Of a stretch of 21,529 bases of DNA, positions 5,311 to 12,978 are shown one piece after another (the first letter of the stretch is position 1; every line of letters begins with the position of its first letter). This DNA comes from DASYQD01 sp036005845 (GTDB lineage: Bacteria > Acidobacteriota > Thermoanaerobaculia > Multivoradales > JAIOJS01): the NCBI GenBank assembly GCA_036005845.1, contig DASYQD010000044.1, positions 1 through 21,529 of the forward strand. The letters run 5' to 3'. Below the pieces are notes generated by a model. That model did not search any database, had not been told where the DNA came from, and saw only the letters and a list, made by a program, of their open reading frames with translations. The position numbers and the translations under genes were made by a program.

Positions 5311-8007
5311 ATGCGCATCGAACACTGGTGGTTCACGGCACCGCTGCGGCTGCGTTCGCTCTTCCGGCGGCGGCAGGTCGAGCAGGAGCTCGACGAGGAG
5401 CTGCAGTTCCACCTCGAGCACCTGGTCGAGGAAGGCATCGCGCAGGGCCTGGCGCCGGCGGAGGCGCGTCGTCGCGCCCTGCTCGCCATGGGCGGCATCG
5501 AGCAGCGCAAGGAAGAGGTGCGCGACACCCGCCGCGTGAGCTGGCTGACCGACTTCGTCGCCGACTTCCGCTACGCGCTGCGCAGCCTGCGGCGAACGCC
5601 GGCGTTGACCGGCTTCGTCGTCGTCACGCTGGCGCTCGGCATCGGCATGACGTCGACGCCGTTCAGCATGCTCGACGGCCTGGTCTTCCGGCCCTACCCG
5701 GTGCCCCACCCGCGCAACGTCGTGTCGCTGGTGAGCACCTCGCACGACAACCCTTACGACTTCTGGTCGTACCGCGAGTACCTCGACCTGCGCGCGCAGG
5801 CGAAGAGCTACGACGGCGTCGTCGCGCACACGACGACGGTGCCCATCGGCTTCAGCCGCGCCCGAGGAGCGACGCCGCAGGTGCGCGGCGGCATGCTGGT
5901 GTCGGCGAACTTCTTCTCGGTGCTCGGCGTCGAACCGCATGTCGGCCGCGGCTTCCGCGCCGACGAGGACGTGGCGCCCGGCCGCGACGCGGTGACCGTG
6001 CTCGGGCCCGACTTCTGGAAGCGCGAGTTCGCCAGCGACCCCGCCGTCGTCGGCAAGAAGGTGCGCGTCAACGGCACCGAATTCACCGTCGTCGGCGTCG
6101 CACCCGAGTCCTTCCCCAGCATCCAGCAGTGGCAGCGGCCCGACGTCTACCTGCCGCTGGCGATGGCGCACGTCTTCTCGACCGACCCGCAGAAGAGCTT
6201 CTTCGCCGATCGCGACGACCGCGAGCTGCTGGTCAAGGCGCGCCTGGCGCCGGCGGCCACGCTGGCGCGGGCGCGCACCGAGATCGCCGGCCTCGCCCGC
6301 GACTTCGCGCGCGAGAACCCGGCGCTTTACCGCGACCGCAGCGCAGCGGTGCGGACGCAGCGCGAGATGCAGACCCGCGGCGACCGCCAGGAGTGGAAGT
6401 TCATCGCCATCGGCCAGCTCCTCGGCCTCGCCGTGCTGCTGGTGGCGTGCACCAACGTGGCGGGGCTGCTGCTCAGCCGCGCCCGCACGCGGACGCGCGA
6501 GATCGCCATCCGCCTGGCGCTCGGCTCGGGGCGCTCGCGGCTGGTGCGGCTGCTGCTCACCGAGAGCCTGGTGCTCGCGGTGCTCGGCGCGGCGGGCGGC
6601 ATCGCCATCGCCTACTTCGCTATCGGCCTCATCAACACCTTCCAGATCCCCACCGACATTCCGGTCGTGCCGCCGTTCCAGTTCGACCTGCGCGTGCTGA
6701 TCGCGAGCCTGGTGGTGGCGAGCTCGAGCGCGCTGCTCTGCGGGCTGGCGCCGGCGCTGCAGAGCACGCGCGGCGACCTGGTCAACGGCCTCAAGAGCTC
6801 CGACGTCGACGCGCCCGGGCGCAAGCGGCTGTGGGGCCGCAACGCGCTGGTGGTGGCGCAGGTTGCCACCTCGCTGATGCTGATCACCGCCTGTTTCGTC
6901 ATGGCGCGCGACTTCCGCCAGGCGGCGCTAGGCACCACCGGCTTCGCCAAGGACCACCTGCTGATGGTGCGCTTCGACTCCCGCCTCGTGCAGTACGACG
7001 CGGTGCGGACGAAGGAGTTCTACGACCTGCTCGAGCGCCGCGCCGCCGCGGCGGCGGGCGTGACGAGCGTGGCGCTCACCGAGAGCCCGCCGCTCTCCCT
7101 CGACGCCTTCGAGGCCCTCTCCTTCGTGCCCGAGGGCTTCCAGATGCCGCGCGACCGCGAGAGCTTCACCTCCGCGATGGACACCGTCGACGAAGGGTAC
7201 TTCGCCACGATGGGCGTGCCGATCCTGCGCGGCCGCGGCTTCCTGCGCGCCGACACCGCCGAGGCGCCCCGCGTCGCCATCGTCAACGAGCGCCTCGCCG
7301 AGCGCTACTGGCCGGGACAGGACGCGGTCGGCAAACGCATCCGCCTCGACCACCGCGGCGGCCCGCCGGTGGAGATCGTCGGCGTCGCGCGCACTATCAA
7401 GTACCGCGCGCCCACCGAGCGGCCGACGGACTTCGTCTACCTGCCGCTCGCCCAGCACCGGCGCGAGCGCCTCGTCCTGCTATTGCGCACCACCGGCGAC
7501 CCGCTGCGGCTCGCCGACCCGGTGCGCGACATCGCGCGCACGCTGGCGCCCGACATGCCGGTCGTCGAAATGCGGACCTACGAGAACCTCGTGCGCTACC
7601 ACACGGTCGAGGGCCCCGGCATCGCCATCCAGACGATCGGCACGATGGGCGCCGTCGGCGTGCTGCTGGCGATGGCCGGCCTCTACGGCCTGGTCTCCTA
7701 CAACGTCAACCGCCGCACCCGCGAGCTCGGCATCCGCATGGCCATCGGCGCCGGTAGAGGCGCGGTGCTGCGACTCGTCATCGGCAAGGGCCTCTGCCTC
7801 GTCCTCATCGGCACCGCCATCGGCCTCGTCCTCGCCTTCGGCATCGAGCGAGTGCTGAGCACGGCGATCTTCGGCTCCGGCGGCGTCGACGTCGCCGTGT
7901 ACCTGGTCGCGGTGCCGTCGATGCTCGCGGTGACGATGCTCGCCGCGTACGTGCCGGCGTTGCGCGCGTCGAGGATCGCGCCGACGCTGGCGCTGCGCTA
8001 CGACTAG
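5311..8007 (+). CDS. ADOP-type (MacB/FtsX-like) permease
   Basis: This 898-residue inner-membrane protein belongs to the acidobacterial duplicated orphan permease group. An N-terminal cytoplasmic helical domain (residues 15-75, VEQELDEELQFHLEHLVEEG) precedes the first membrane helix at about 101-121. A large periplasmic MacB-type domain follows, then helices at about 367-385, 420-440 and 462-482 forming the first FtsX unit. After a further helix at 513-533, a second periplasmic domain leads to helices at about 777-797, 824-846 and 861-881. EIAIRLALGSGRSRLVR and ELGIRMAIGAGRGAVLR are the two duplicated coupling loops that would contact an ABC ATPase. No ATPase gene is present here, hence 'orphan'. 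The substrate is unknown; related MacB systems export peptides or drugs. Confidence 0.95.
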   Translation: MRIEHWWFTAPLRLRSLFRRRQVEQELDEELQFHLEHLVEEGIAQGLAPAEARRRALLAMGGIEQRKEEVRDTRRVSWLTDFVADFRYALRSLRRTPALTGFVVVTLALGIGMTSTPFSMLDGLVFRPYPVPHPRNVVSLVSTSHDNPYDFWSYREYLDLRAQAKSYDGVVAHTTTVPIGFSRARGATPQVRGGMLVSANFFSVLGVEPHVGRGFRADEDVAPGRDAVTVLGPDFWKREFASDPAVVGKKVRVNGTEFTVVGVAPESFPSIQQWQRPDVYLPLAMAHVFSTDPQKSFFADRDDRELLVKARLAPAATLARARTEIAGLARDFARENPALYRDRSAAVRTQREMQTRGDRQEWKFIAIGQLLGLAVLLVACTNVAGLLLSRARTRTREIAIRLALGSGRSRLVRLLLTESLVLAVLGAAGGIAIAYFAIGLINTFQIPTDIPVVPPFQFDLRVLIASLVVASSSALLCGLAPALQSTRGDLVNGLKSSDVDAPGRKRLWGRNALVVAQVATSLMLITACFVMARDFRQAALGTTGFAKDHLLMVRFDSRLVQYDAVRTKEFYDLLERRAAAAAGVTSVALTESPPLSLDAFEALSFVPEGFQMPRDRESFTSAMDTVDEGYFATMGVPILRGRGFLRADTAEAPRVAIVNERLAERYWPGQDAVGKRIRLDHRGGPPVEIVGVARTIKYRAPTERPTDFVYLPLAQHRRERLVLLLRTTGDPLRLADPVRDIARTLAPDMPVVEMRTYENLVRYHTVEGPGIAIQTIGTMGAVGVLLAMAGLYGLVSYNVNRRTRELGIRMAIGAGRGAVLRLVIGKGLCLVLIGTAIGLVLAFGIERVLSTAIFGSGGVDVAVYLVAVPSMLAVTMLAAYVPALRASRIAPTLALRYD

Positions 8008-8012
8008 CCAGT

Positions 8013-8028
8013 GAGGGTCCGCACCCTC
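8013..8028. terminator. Short hairpin between convergent genes
   Basis: GAGGGT and ACCCTC are exact arms around CCGC, just after the permease stop and before the end of the converging toxin gene. It lacks a T-run on both sides. It may serve both directions. Confidence 0.4.
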
Positions 8029-8038
8029 GATCCGGCGC

Positions 8039-8392
8039 TCATCGGCGTCGACGGATGTTGGCCTCTTCGACGATCCAGAGCTCGTGCTGGATGGGAGCAT
8101 CGCGAAGGGCGGCGATCAGACGCGCAGCAACGGCAAGCAGGTGCGGCGTGTCCTGCTTGCCAAGACGAAAGACGATGAATCCCGGGAATGCCGCGGGCGG
8201 GTAGGCACGAATGTTGGCAAAGCCGACGTCCAGCGTCACGAGGATGCGCTCTTCTCGAGAGCAGACAGCGCTGATTGCGCCGTCCGGTTGGCCCGCCAGT
8301 TGTTGGCTCACCGCCGTTGGACAGTCGTAGCCGTTCTCGCGAAAGAGCTCCGCTACCTCCTCGGGGAGGTTCTCGTCGGTCTTGAACCGCAT
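8039..8392 (-). CDS. DUF5615 PIN-like toxin candidate
   Basis: This 117-residue protein of the Mut7-C/PIN-like DUF5615 family starts FKTDENLPEEVAELFRENGYD, with the conserved acidic DEN motif at 6-8. ILVTLDVGFANIRAYPP (about 50-66) carries the second conserved acid, D55, and the phenylalanine F58. These acids line the putative nuclease site in PIN-like folds. GFIVFRLGKQ and a C-terminal strand HELWIVEEANIR complete the usual length. The gene starts six bases after the stop of the DUF433 gene, the regular antitoxin partner, so the pair is a type II toxin-antitoxin candidate. RNase activity is inferred from the fold, not shown. It ends next to the convergent permease gene. Confidence 0.9.
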   Translation of the reverse strand: MRFKTDENLPEEVAELFRENGYDCPTAVSQQLAGQPDGAISAVCSREERILVTLDVGFANIRAYPPAAFPGFIVFRLGKQDTPHLLAVAARLIAALRDAPIQHELWIVEEANIRRRR

Positions 8393-8398
8393 GGGCCG

Positions 8399-8626
8399 CT
8401 AAGCCGGCAGGCCGACGACCTGCTCGCGCGCGAGGTCGGCGGCGTAGCCGATGCACGCCTGGATAGCCTCCGGCGTCAGGGTCGGGTAGCTGGCAAGGAT
8501 CTCATCCGGCGATCGACCGACGGCGAGGTTGTCCAGCACTACAGAAACTGGAATGCGTGTGCCCCGAACACAGGCTTGGCCGTGGCAGATGGCCGGGTCG
8601 ACGGTGATGTGCTGCTGCCAATTCAT
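8399..8626 (-). CDS. DUF433 antitoxin candidate
   Basis: This 75-residue protein contains the signature ITVDPAICHGQACVRGTRIP followed by VVLDNLAVGRSPDEILASYP and LTPEAIQACIGYAADLARE, a complete DUF433 helix-turn-helix domain. In this family such proteins neutralise the PIN-like DUF5615 protein and likely bind their own promoter. The gene precedes the toxin with a six-base gap, the normal antitoxin-first order. It starts at ATG 8626 without a clear ribosome binding site. The 65 bases before it (to 8691) separate it from the DoxX-like gene on the same strand, and I see no convincing promoter there. Confidence 0.93.
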   Translation of the reverse strand: MNWQQHITVDPAICHGQACVRGTRIPVSVVLDNLAVGRSPDEILASYPTLTPEAIQACIGYAADLAREQVVGLPA

Positions 8627-8691
8627 GATGTGGCGCCGACTTGGTGGTGGACGGCCTCGCTCGACGCAAGGATAGCTCTGCTAGCCGCAAA

Positions 8692-9504
8692 TCATGGAGG
8701 TTGTAGCGCACTCGAGCGGCCGCGGTAGGAGTCCGCCACCACCCAAGCCGCCGCGGTCAGCGTGATAGTGACGACGACCTCGCCCTGTTGAAAGGCGTTG
8801 AGGTTGCCTGCCGCGACGCGGGGTACCCAGACGAGGAGGCTGAGCAGGCCGATCTGCAGCGTCAGGAGCGTGGCTGCGAGCCGCGCCGCCACACCGCTGA
8901 GGATCGCCACCCCCGCCGCGACAAAGGTCGCGCCGGTCAGGTACGCCCAGAAGACCGCCGAGCCCAGCCAAGCGGGCACCAGCACCACGGTTGCCTGGAG
9001 ATAGACGAAATGCGCCAGGCCGAAGGGGATCACAGCGAGCCCGCAAAGTACCCTCGCGATGCGGAGACCGTTGTCGCCAGTCGCGAAGCGAAGGGGCCGG
9101 CGGTCCCCATCGCCGGCGAGCCAGACGTAGAGGACCCAGGCGGCCGCCACCATCATGGCGGTCTTCCCGAACTCCCAGGCAGCGAGCAGCGTGGGGTGGA
9201 GCAGGAAGACCTGGGGCAGGCTCAGGAGCAGCAGCCAGGCGAGGAGATAGCCGAGCAGCAGGCGTGAAGCGACGGCAGCCGCGCGTCGCCAGAGCAGGCC
9301 GATGCCGCAGGCCAGATAGACGAGCTCGCTCAGGTACGCGAGAGCTTCGCGCCCCGGCATGCTCTTCGGAACGGACGGCCACGTCGCGTCGAAATCGCCC
9401 TTGATCAGGCCGAGGACGCCGAGCCCGACCAGGGTCGCGGCGAAGACCGCATGGCCCACGCTCGCGATGCGCACTGCGCGTCCTTGGCTGCTATCTGGGC
9501 TCAT
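8692..9504 (-). CDS. DoxX-like integral membrane protein
   Basis: This 270-residue protein is almost entirely hydrophobic, with about seven or eight membrane helices. They include AVFAATLVGLGVLGLIKGDF, ALAYLSELVYLACGIGLLW, LLLGYLLAWLLLLSLPQVFL, VLCGLAVIPFGLAHFVY, WAYLTGATFVAAGVAILSG and a last helix before residue 262. The pattern of two DoxX-type halves, with FGLAHF and YLTGATFVAAGVAIL in the second, fits the DoxX/DoxD-like group. Function is unknown; some relatives take part in redox or sulfur metabolism. ATG 9504 (MSPDSSQG) is chosen. An upstream start at 9552 only adds an Arg/Pro stretch. It is not clearly cotranscribed with the TonB-domain gene, 154 bases upstream. Confidence 0.75.
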   Translation of the reverse strand: MSPDSSQGRAVRIASVGHAVFAATLVGLGVLGLIKGDFDATWPSVPKSMPGREALAYLSELVYLACGIGLLWRRAAAVASRLLLGYLLAWLLLLSLPQVFLLHPTLLAAWEFGKTAMMVAAAWVLYVWLAGDGDRRPLRFATGDNGLRIARVLCGLAVIPFGLAHFVYLQATVVLVPAWLGSAVFWAYLTGATFVAAGVAILSGVAARLAATLLTLQIGLLSLLVWVPRVAAGNLNAFQQGEVVVTITLTAAAWVVADSYRGRSSALQPP

Positions 9505-9536
9505 CAGCTTCGGTCGCGGAGTATGCCTTCGCGACG

Positions 9537-9671
9537 GCAACCCGACGCCCATGCGCGGGCCGAGTGGTATCTCCTCCGGGCCGAGTCCCCTGCTGCCGCC
9601 GCCGGCGTCGACGACGGCCCGGCGCTGGCGCGGCGCGACGAGGCGGTGCGCGCCGCGCTCAGTTCATGTAG
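9537..9671 (+). other. Coding-like remnant between two genes
   Basis: In one plus-strand frame this stretch reads AEWYLLRAESPAAAAGVDDG then PALARRDEAVRAAL with strongly GC-ending codons, as in a true gene. It has no start, and beyond 9671 the frame only shadows the lipoprotein gene. It may be the residue of a deleted gene, or chance in GC-rich DNA. Nothing else is seen in the 154-base gap. Confidence 0.25.
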
Positions 9672-10057
9672 GAAGTCGAGATCAGGGTCCGGTATGCGAC
9701 CGCCACGCCGTCCTTGGTCGCGGGCTCGTACCGCCACTTGGCCAACCCGGCGACGAAGCGCTCGGCAAATACCTGATTGTCAGTCTTGACCACTTCCATG
9801 TCGGCGAGCGTGCCCGCAGTAGTGACGGTGGCGAGGATGCACGCATAACCCGCGCGCCTGCCATCGAGCGGCCCCACCGCAGGCCGCTCGCGATGCACCA
9901 CCTTCGGTGGCGTCACCCCGGCGTCATGCGTCGGCTCATAGGCAGCGCACTCCGGAGCGGCGATGTTCCCCGACGATGCGCAGGCCACGCACGCGAGGAC
10001 CGCGGGGACGAGAGCGAGCGTGAGCAGCAGGCGAGAGAGTTGGGGCGTGGTCTGCAT
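9659..10057 (-). CDS. Lipoprotein with TonB C-terminal-like domain
   Basis: This 132-residue protein has a lipoprotein signal (LLLTLALVPAVLAC, lipid site probably C23). A short linker follows, then a C-terminal domain of the TonB type: ACILATVTTAGTLADMEVVK, FAERFVAGLAKWRYEPATKD and VAVAYRTLISTSYM. This alpha/beta unit (strand, helix, W-x-Y/F-x-P-A, strand) is shared by TonB and many short exported proteins, where it binds other envelope proteins. Without a transmembrane TonB N-terminus and Pro-rich spacer it is not an energy transducer. The ATG at 10057 has GGGAG at a good distance upstream. It lies 110 bases downstream of sppA in the same direction. Confidence 0.8.
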   Translation of the reverse strand: MQTTPQLSRLLLTLALVPAVLACVACASSGNIAAPECAAYEPTHDAGVTPPKVVHRERPAVGPLDGRRAGYACILATVTTAGTLADMEVVKTDNQVFAERFVAGLAKWRYEPATKDGVAVAYRTLISTSYMN

Positions 10058-10150
10058 CTGTGAGCTCCCAGTTGATCAGTACGACGAGCTAGGACTCCTG
10101 GCCCTTCACCGGTTGCGGTCTACGCCTTAGAGCCGCGTCGCGACTCGCTG

Positions 10151-10169
10151 AAAACCGACGAGCCTCGTC
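10151..10169 (-). terminator. Terminator-like hairpin at the sppA stop
   Basis: On the minus strand GACGA-GGC-TCGTC is followed by GG and TTTT. The stem starts inside the sppA TGA. It is short, but it is the only hairpin here with a T-run, so a weak intrinsic terminator is plausible. Confidence 0.4.
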
Positions 10170-11940
10170 AACGGATCGACAGCTCGGCGGCCCGCAAGAC
10201 CTGTGGCGGTTGCGGATCGAGCAGCCCCGCCTCGCGCAACGTCCGCAGCGCGGGCCGCAGCGCCACGATCGCGCGCTCGAGAGTCTGCGCACCTTCCTCG
10301 TCGCTGCTGTCGCGGCCCTGCTCGAAGATCTCCTCGAACGGGTTGCGTGGGCGCGGGTACTCGCGGACTTCCACCTGCGCATCGGGCGCCAGATGCGCTG
10401 CCCGCTTGGCCAAGCGCAGCGCGGTGTCATAACCACCGAGCTCGTCGACGAGGCCCCACTTCTTCGCGTCGACGCCCGACCACACGCGGCCCTTCGCCAG
10501 CTCCTGCAGGCGCGCCAGCGGCAGGTGGCGGCCTTCCGCCGCTTTGGTGGTGAAGTCGGCGTAGACGCGGTCGAGCCAGCCGTTGAACTTCGCCCACTCG
10601 TCCTCGTCCATCGGCGCGATGCCGCTCCACATGTCGGCGTGCTCGCCGCGCTGGACGCTGTCGAAGGTGATGCCGAGCTTCTTCCACAGCTCGCGAGTCA
10701 CCATCTTGCCGCCGTAGACGCCGATCGAGCCGGTGATCGTCGTCGGGTGCGCGACGATCTTGTCGGCACCCATGGCGACGAAGTAGCCACCCGATGCAGC
10801 GACGTCGCCAAAGCTGGCGATCACCGGCGTGCCGCGCTTCCTTGCCCGCTGAACCTCGCGCCAGATGGAATCGGAGGCGACGTAGGAGCCGCCGGGGCTG
10901 TCGACGCGTAGCACGATGGCGGCGACGTCGGGCGCCTCGCTCGCCGCGCGCAGCGCGGCGGCCACGGTGTCGCTGCCCATCGTCACGGTGCCGGTCAGCG
11001 GGTCGGAGGCGCTCTTGCCGCGCATGACGTCGCCGACGCCGTAGACGATGCCTATGGCTTTGTCGCCGCGGCTCCACGGGTGCTGCACGCGTTCCCAGTA
11101 CTTGCGCAGGTAGAGGAGCTGCGGCTGGCCGCCCTTGCCGGTGAGTCGCTCGATCCGCGTGTAGACCTCGTCGCGGTAGAGCAGGCCGTCGACGAGCTTC
11201 GCCTTCACCGCCTCGTCGCCGAGCAGCGGGCCCTGGTCGATGGCCGCGCGCAGCTGCTCGGGCGCGATCTTCCGCGCTGTCGAGATCTCCGCCACCATGT
11301 GATCGAAGATCGAGCCGGCGAGCTCGTCCATCGACTCGCGGTGCGCCGGCGTGAAGGCGGTGTCGGTGAAGGTGTTGGGAGCGTTCTTGTACTCGTAGCG
11401 CTGGGCGAACTGCGGCTCTACGCCGAGCTTGTCGAGCGTGCCGCGCAGGAAGAGCGAGGTGAGCTCGAGGCCGGTCAAGCCGACGTCGCCGCTGGGCTGG
11501 ATGTAGATCTGGTCGAAGGCGGTGGCGAGGTAGTAGGCGCCGTTGGCGGGAGTCACCTCACCGAAGGTGTCGGTCCAGGCGATCGCCGGTTTGCCGGAGG
11601 CGCGGAAGGCGGCGACGGCGTCGCGCAGCTCCTCGATGCCGGCGAGGCCGGTGCCTTCGGGCGAGACGCGGGCGACGAGGCCGACCACCTTCTTGTCGGC
11701 GGCCGCGGCATGCAGCGCCTCGACGAGGTCGCGCAGCCGCATGCGCTTGTCGAACACCGCTCCGAACGGACCCTCCGGCCGCTGCTCGAGGAACGGCGCC
11801 GAGAGGTCGACCTCGAGCACCGTGCGCCCCGGCACGCGCGACTCGCGCCAGCCGGCCCAGAAGAGGACGCCGAAAGCAGCGACGATGATGAACGCGCCGA
11901 CGGCGAAGAAGGCGATGGCGAATTTCCAAGGCCTGGTCAT
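10168..11940 (-). CDS. sppA: Signal peptide peptidase SppA, long (67K) type
   Basis: This 590-residue membrane-anchored serine protease (S49 family) degrades leftover signal peptides and short membrane peptides. One N-terminal helix, FAIAFFAVGAFIIVAAFGVL in approximate form, anchors it. Two tandem ClpP-like halves follow. The first has VDLSAPFLEQRPEGPFG and the catalytic lysine candidate K185 in YEYKNAPNTF. The second has IGIVYGVGDVMRG, VLRVDSPGGSYVASDSIW and the nucleophile S383 in GDVAASGGYFVAM, with TGSIGVYGGKM after it. This split Ser/Lys dyad and the length match E. coli SppA. The tail from about residue 530 is Glu-rich and probably flexible. The 66 bases upstream separate it from the divergent GT2 gene. 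Confidence 0.97.
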   Translation of the reverse strand: MTRPWKFAIAFFAVGAFIIVAAFGVLFWAGWRESRVPGRTVLEVDLSAPFLEQRPEGPFGAVFDKRMRLRDLVEALHAAAADKKVVGLVARVSPEGTGLAGIEELRDAVAAFRASGKPAIAWTDTFGEVTPANGAYYLATAFDQIYIQPSGDVGLTGLELTSLFLRGTLDKLGVEPQFAQRYEYKNAPNTFTDTAFTPAHRESMDELAGSIFDHMVAEISTARKIAPEQLRAAIDQGPLLGDEAVKAKLVDGLLYRDEVYTRIERLTGKGGQPQLLYLRKYWERVQHPWSRGDKAIGIVYGVGDVMRGKSASDPLTGTVTMGSDTVAAALRAASEAPDVAAIVLRVDSPGGSYVASDSIWREVQRARKRGTPVIASFGDVAASGGYFVAMGADKIVAHPTTITGSIGVYGGKMVTRELWKKLGITFDSVQRGEHADMWSGIAPMDEDEWAKFNGWLDRVYADFTTKAAEGRHLPLARLQELAKGRVWSGVDAKKWGLVDELGGYDTALRLAKRAAHLAPDAQVEVREYPRPRNPFEEIFEQGRDSSDEEGAQTLERAIVALRPALRTLREAGLLDPQPPQVLRAAELSIR

Positions 11941-12006
11941 GGTGCGAGTCCCTCCCGCGCGGCAGACGCGCTGGAGTGATTGTAGGCGTCATACTCTTAG
12001 GGCCCG

Positions 12007-12978
12007 ATGCGCGCCATCTCCCCCGTTCCCGCGCCGGTCGCGGCCGGCCCCGGCGCTGGCGCCGAGGTCGCGGCTTCGCGCGTCGTCGTCGTCGTCCCCT
12101 GCCACAACGAAGCGGCGAGCGTCGCCAAGGTGGTGAGCGACTTCCGCGCCGCGCTGCCGGGCGCCGAGGTGCTGGTGGTCGACAACGCCTCGACCGATGG
12201 CACCGCCGAGCTGGCGCGGGCCGCCGGCGCCCGCGTCGTCGCCGAGCCGCGGCCGGGCAAGGGGTTCGCCCTGCTGGCCGGCTTTCGCGCCGCGCGCGAT
12301 GCCGACTTCTTCGTCATGGTCGACGGCGATGACACCTACCCGGCCGAGGACGCGCACCAACTGCTCGCGGCCGCCGCGGCGGGAGCCGACATGGTGGTGG
12401 GCACGCGGCTCAAGGAGTTCGAGGCGGGCGCGTTTCGCGCCGGGCATTCGCTCGGCAATCGCCTGTTCATCCTGCTCGTGCGCGGGCTCTTCGGCGTGCG
12501 CACGCGCGATCTGTTCTCGGGCTACCGCGTGGTGACGCGGCGGTTCCTCGCCACCGCGCCGCTCATCGCGCGCGGCTTCGAGGTCGAGGCCGAGCTGTCG
12601 CTGCAGGCGGCGGCGCACCGCTTCGCCATCGCCGAAGTGCCGATCCGCTACCGGGCGCGGCCGGCGAGCTCGCCGTCGAAGCTGCAGACCTATCGCGACG
12701 GCACGCGCATCCTGCTCGCCATCCTCACCTTCTTCCGCGACTACCGGCCGCTGGCGTTCTTCGGCACGCTGGCGGCGGTGCTGTTGCTGCTGTCGCTCGG
12801 CGGCGGCGCCGTCGTGGTGACCGAGTTCCTGCGCACCGGCCTCGTGCCGCGGCTGCCGCTGGCGGTGCTCTCGGCGGCGCTCTTCATCCTCGCCGCGCTG
12901 TCGTTGACTTGCGGCGTGCTGCTGTCGTCGATCAACCGGCGGGCGGCGGAGCTCGCGGCGTTGATCCCGTGGCGTTGA
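12007..12978 (+). CDS. GT2 family glycosyltransferase with membrane anchor
   Basis: This 323-residue enzyme has a GT-A domain: VVVVVPCHNEAASVAKVV, VLVVDNASTDGTAELA, RPGKGFALLAGF and the metal/nucleotide motif DGDDTYP near residues 106-112. The acceptor region GTRLKEF and DLFSGYRVVTRRF, then EVEAELSLQAA, resembles dolichol- or polyprenyl-phosphate sugar transferases. Two C-terminal helices (about 249-271 and 283-306) place it in the inner membrane. It probably moves a sugar from a nucleotide donor to a lipid carrier; the sugar is not known. The first 23 residues are Ala/Pro-rich and the ribosome binding site is weak, so a later start is possible. Its stop overlaps the next glycosyltransferase gene. 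Confidence 0.93.
   Translation: MRAISPVPAPVAAGPGAGAEVAASRVVVVVPCHNEAASVAKVVSDFRAALPGAEVLVVDNASTDGTAELARAAGARVVAEPRPGKGFALLAGFRAARDADFFVMVDGDDTYPAEDAHQLLAAAAAGADMVVGTRLKEFEAGAFRAGHSLGNRLFILLVRGLFGVRTRDLFSGYRVVTRRFLATAPLIARGFEVEAELSLQAAAHRFAIAEVPIRYRARPASSPSKLQTYRDGTRILLAILTFFRDYRPLAFFGTLAAVLLLLSLGGGAVVVTEFLRTGLVPRLPLAVLSAALFILAALSLTCGVLLSSINRRAAELAALIPWR

Noticed and set aside
5163..7757. Open plus-strand frame of 864 codons
   Set aside because: It is a shifted frame within the padR and permease genes. The product is Arg/Pro-rich and lacks membrane segments, while the permease frame shows full family structure.
11941..12006. Divergent promoters between sppA and the GT2 gene
   Set aside because: CATACT near the GT2 start resembles a -10 element, but no matching -35 at a proper distance could be found.
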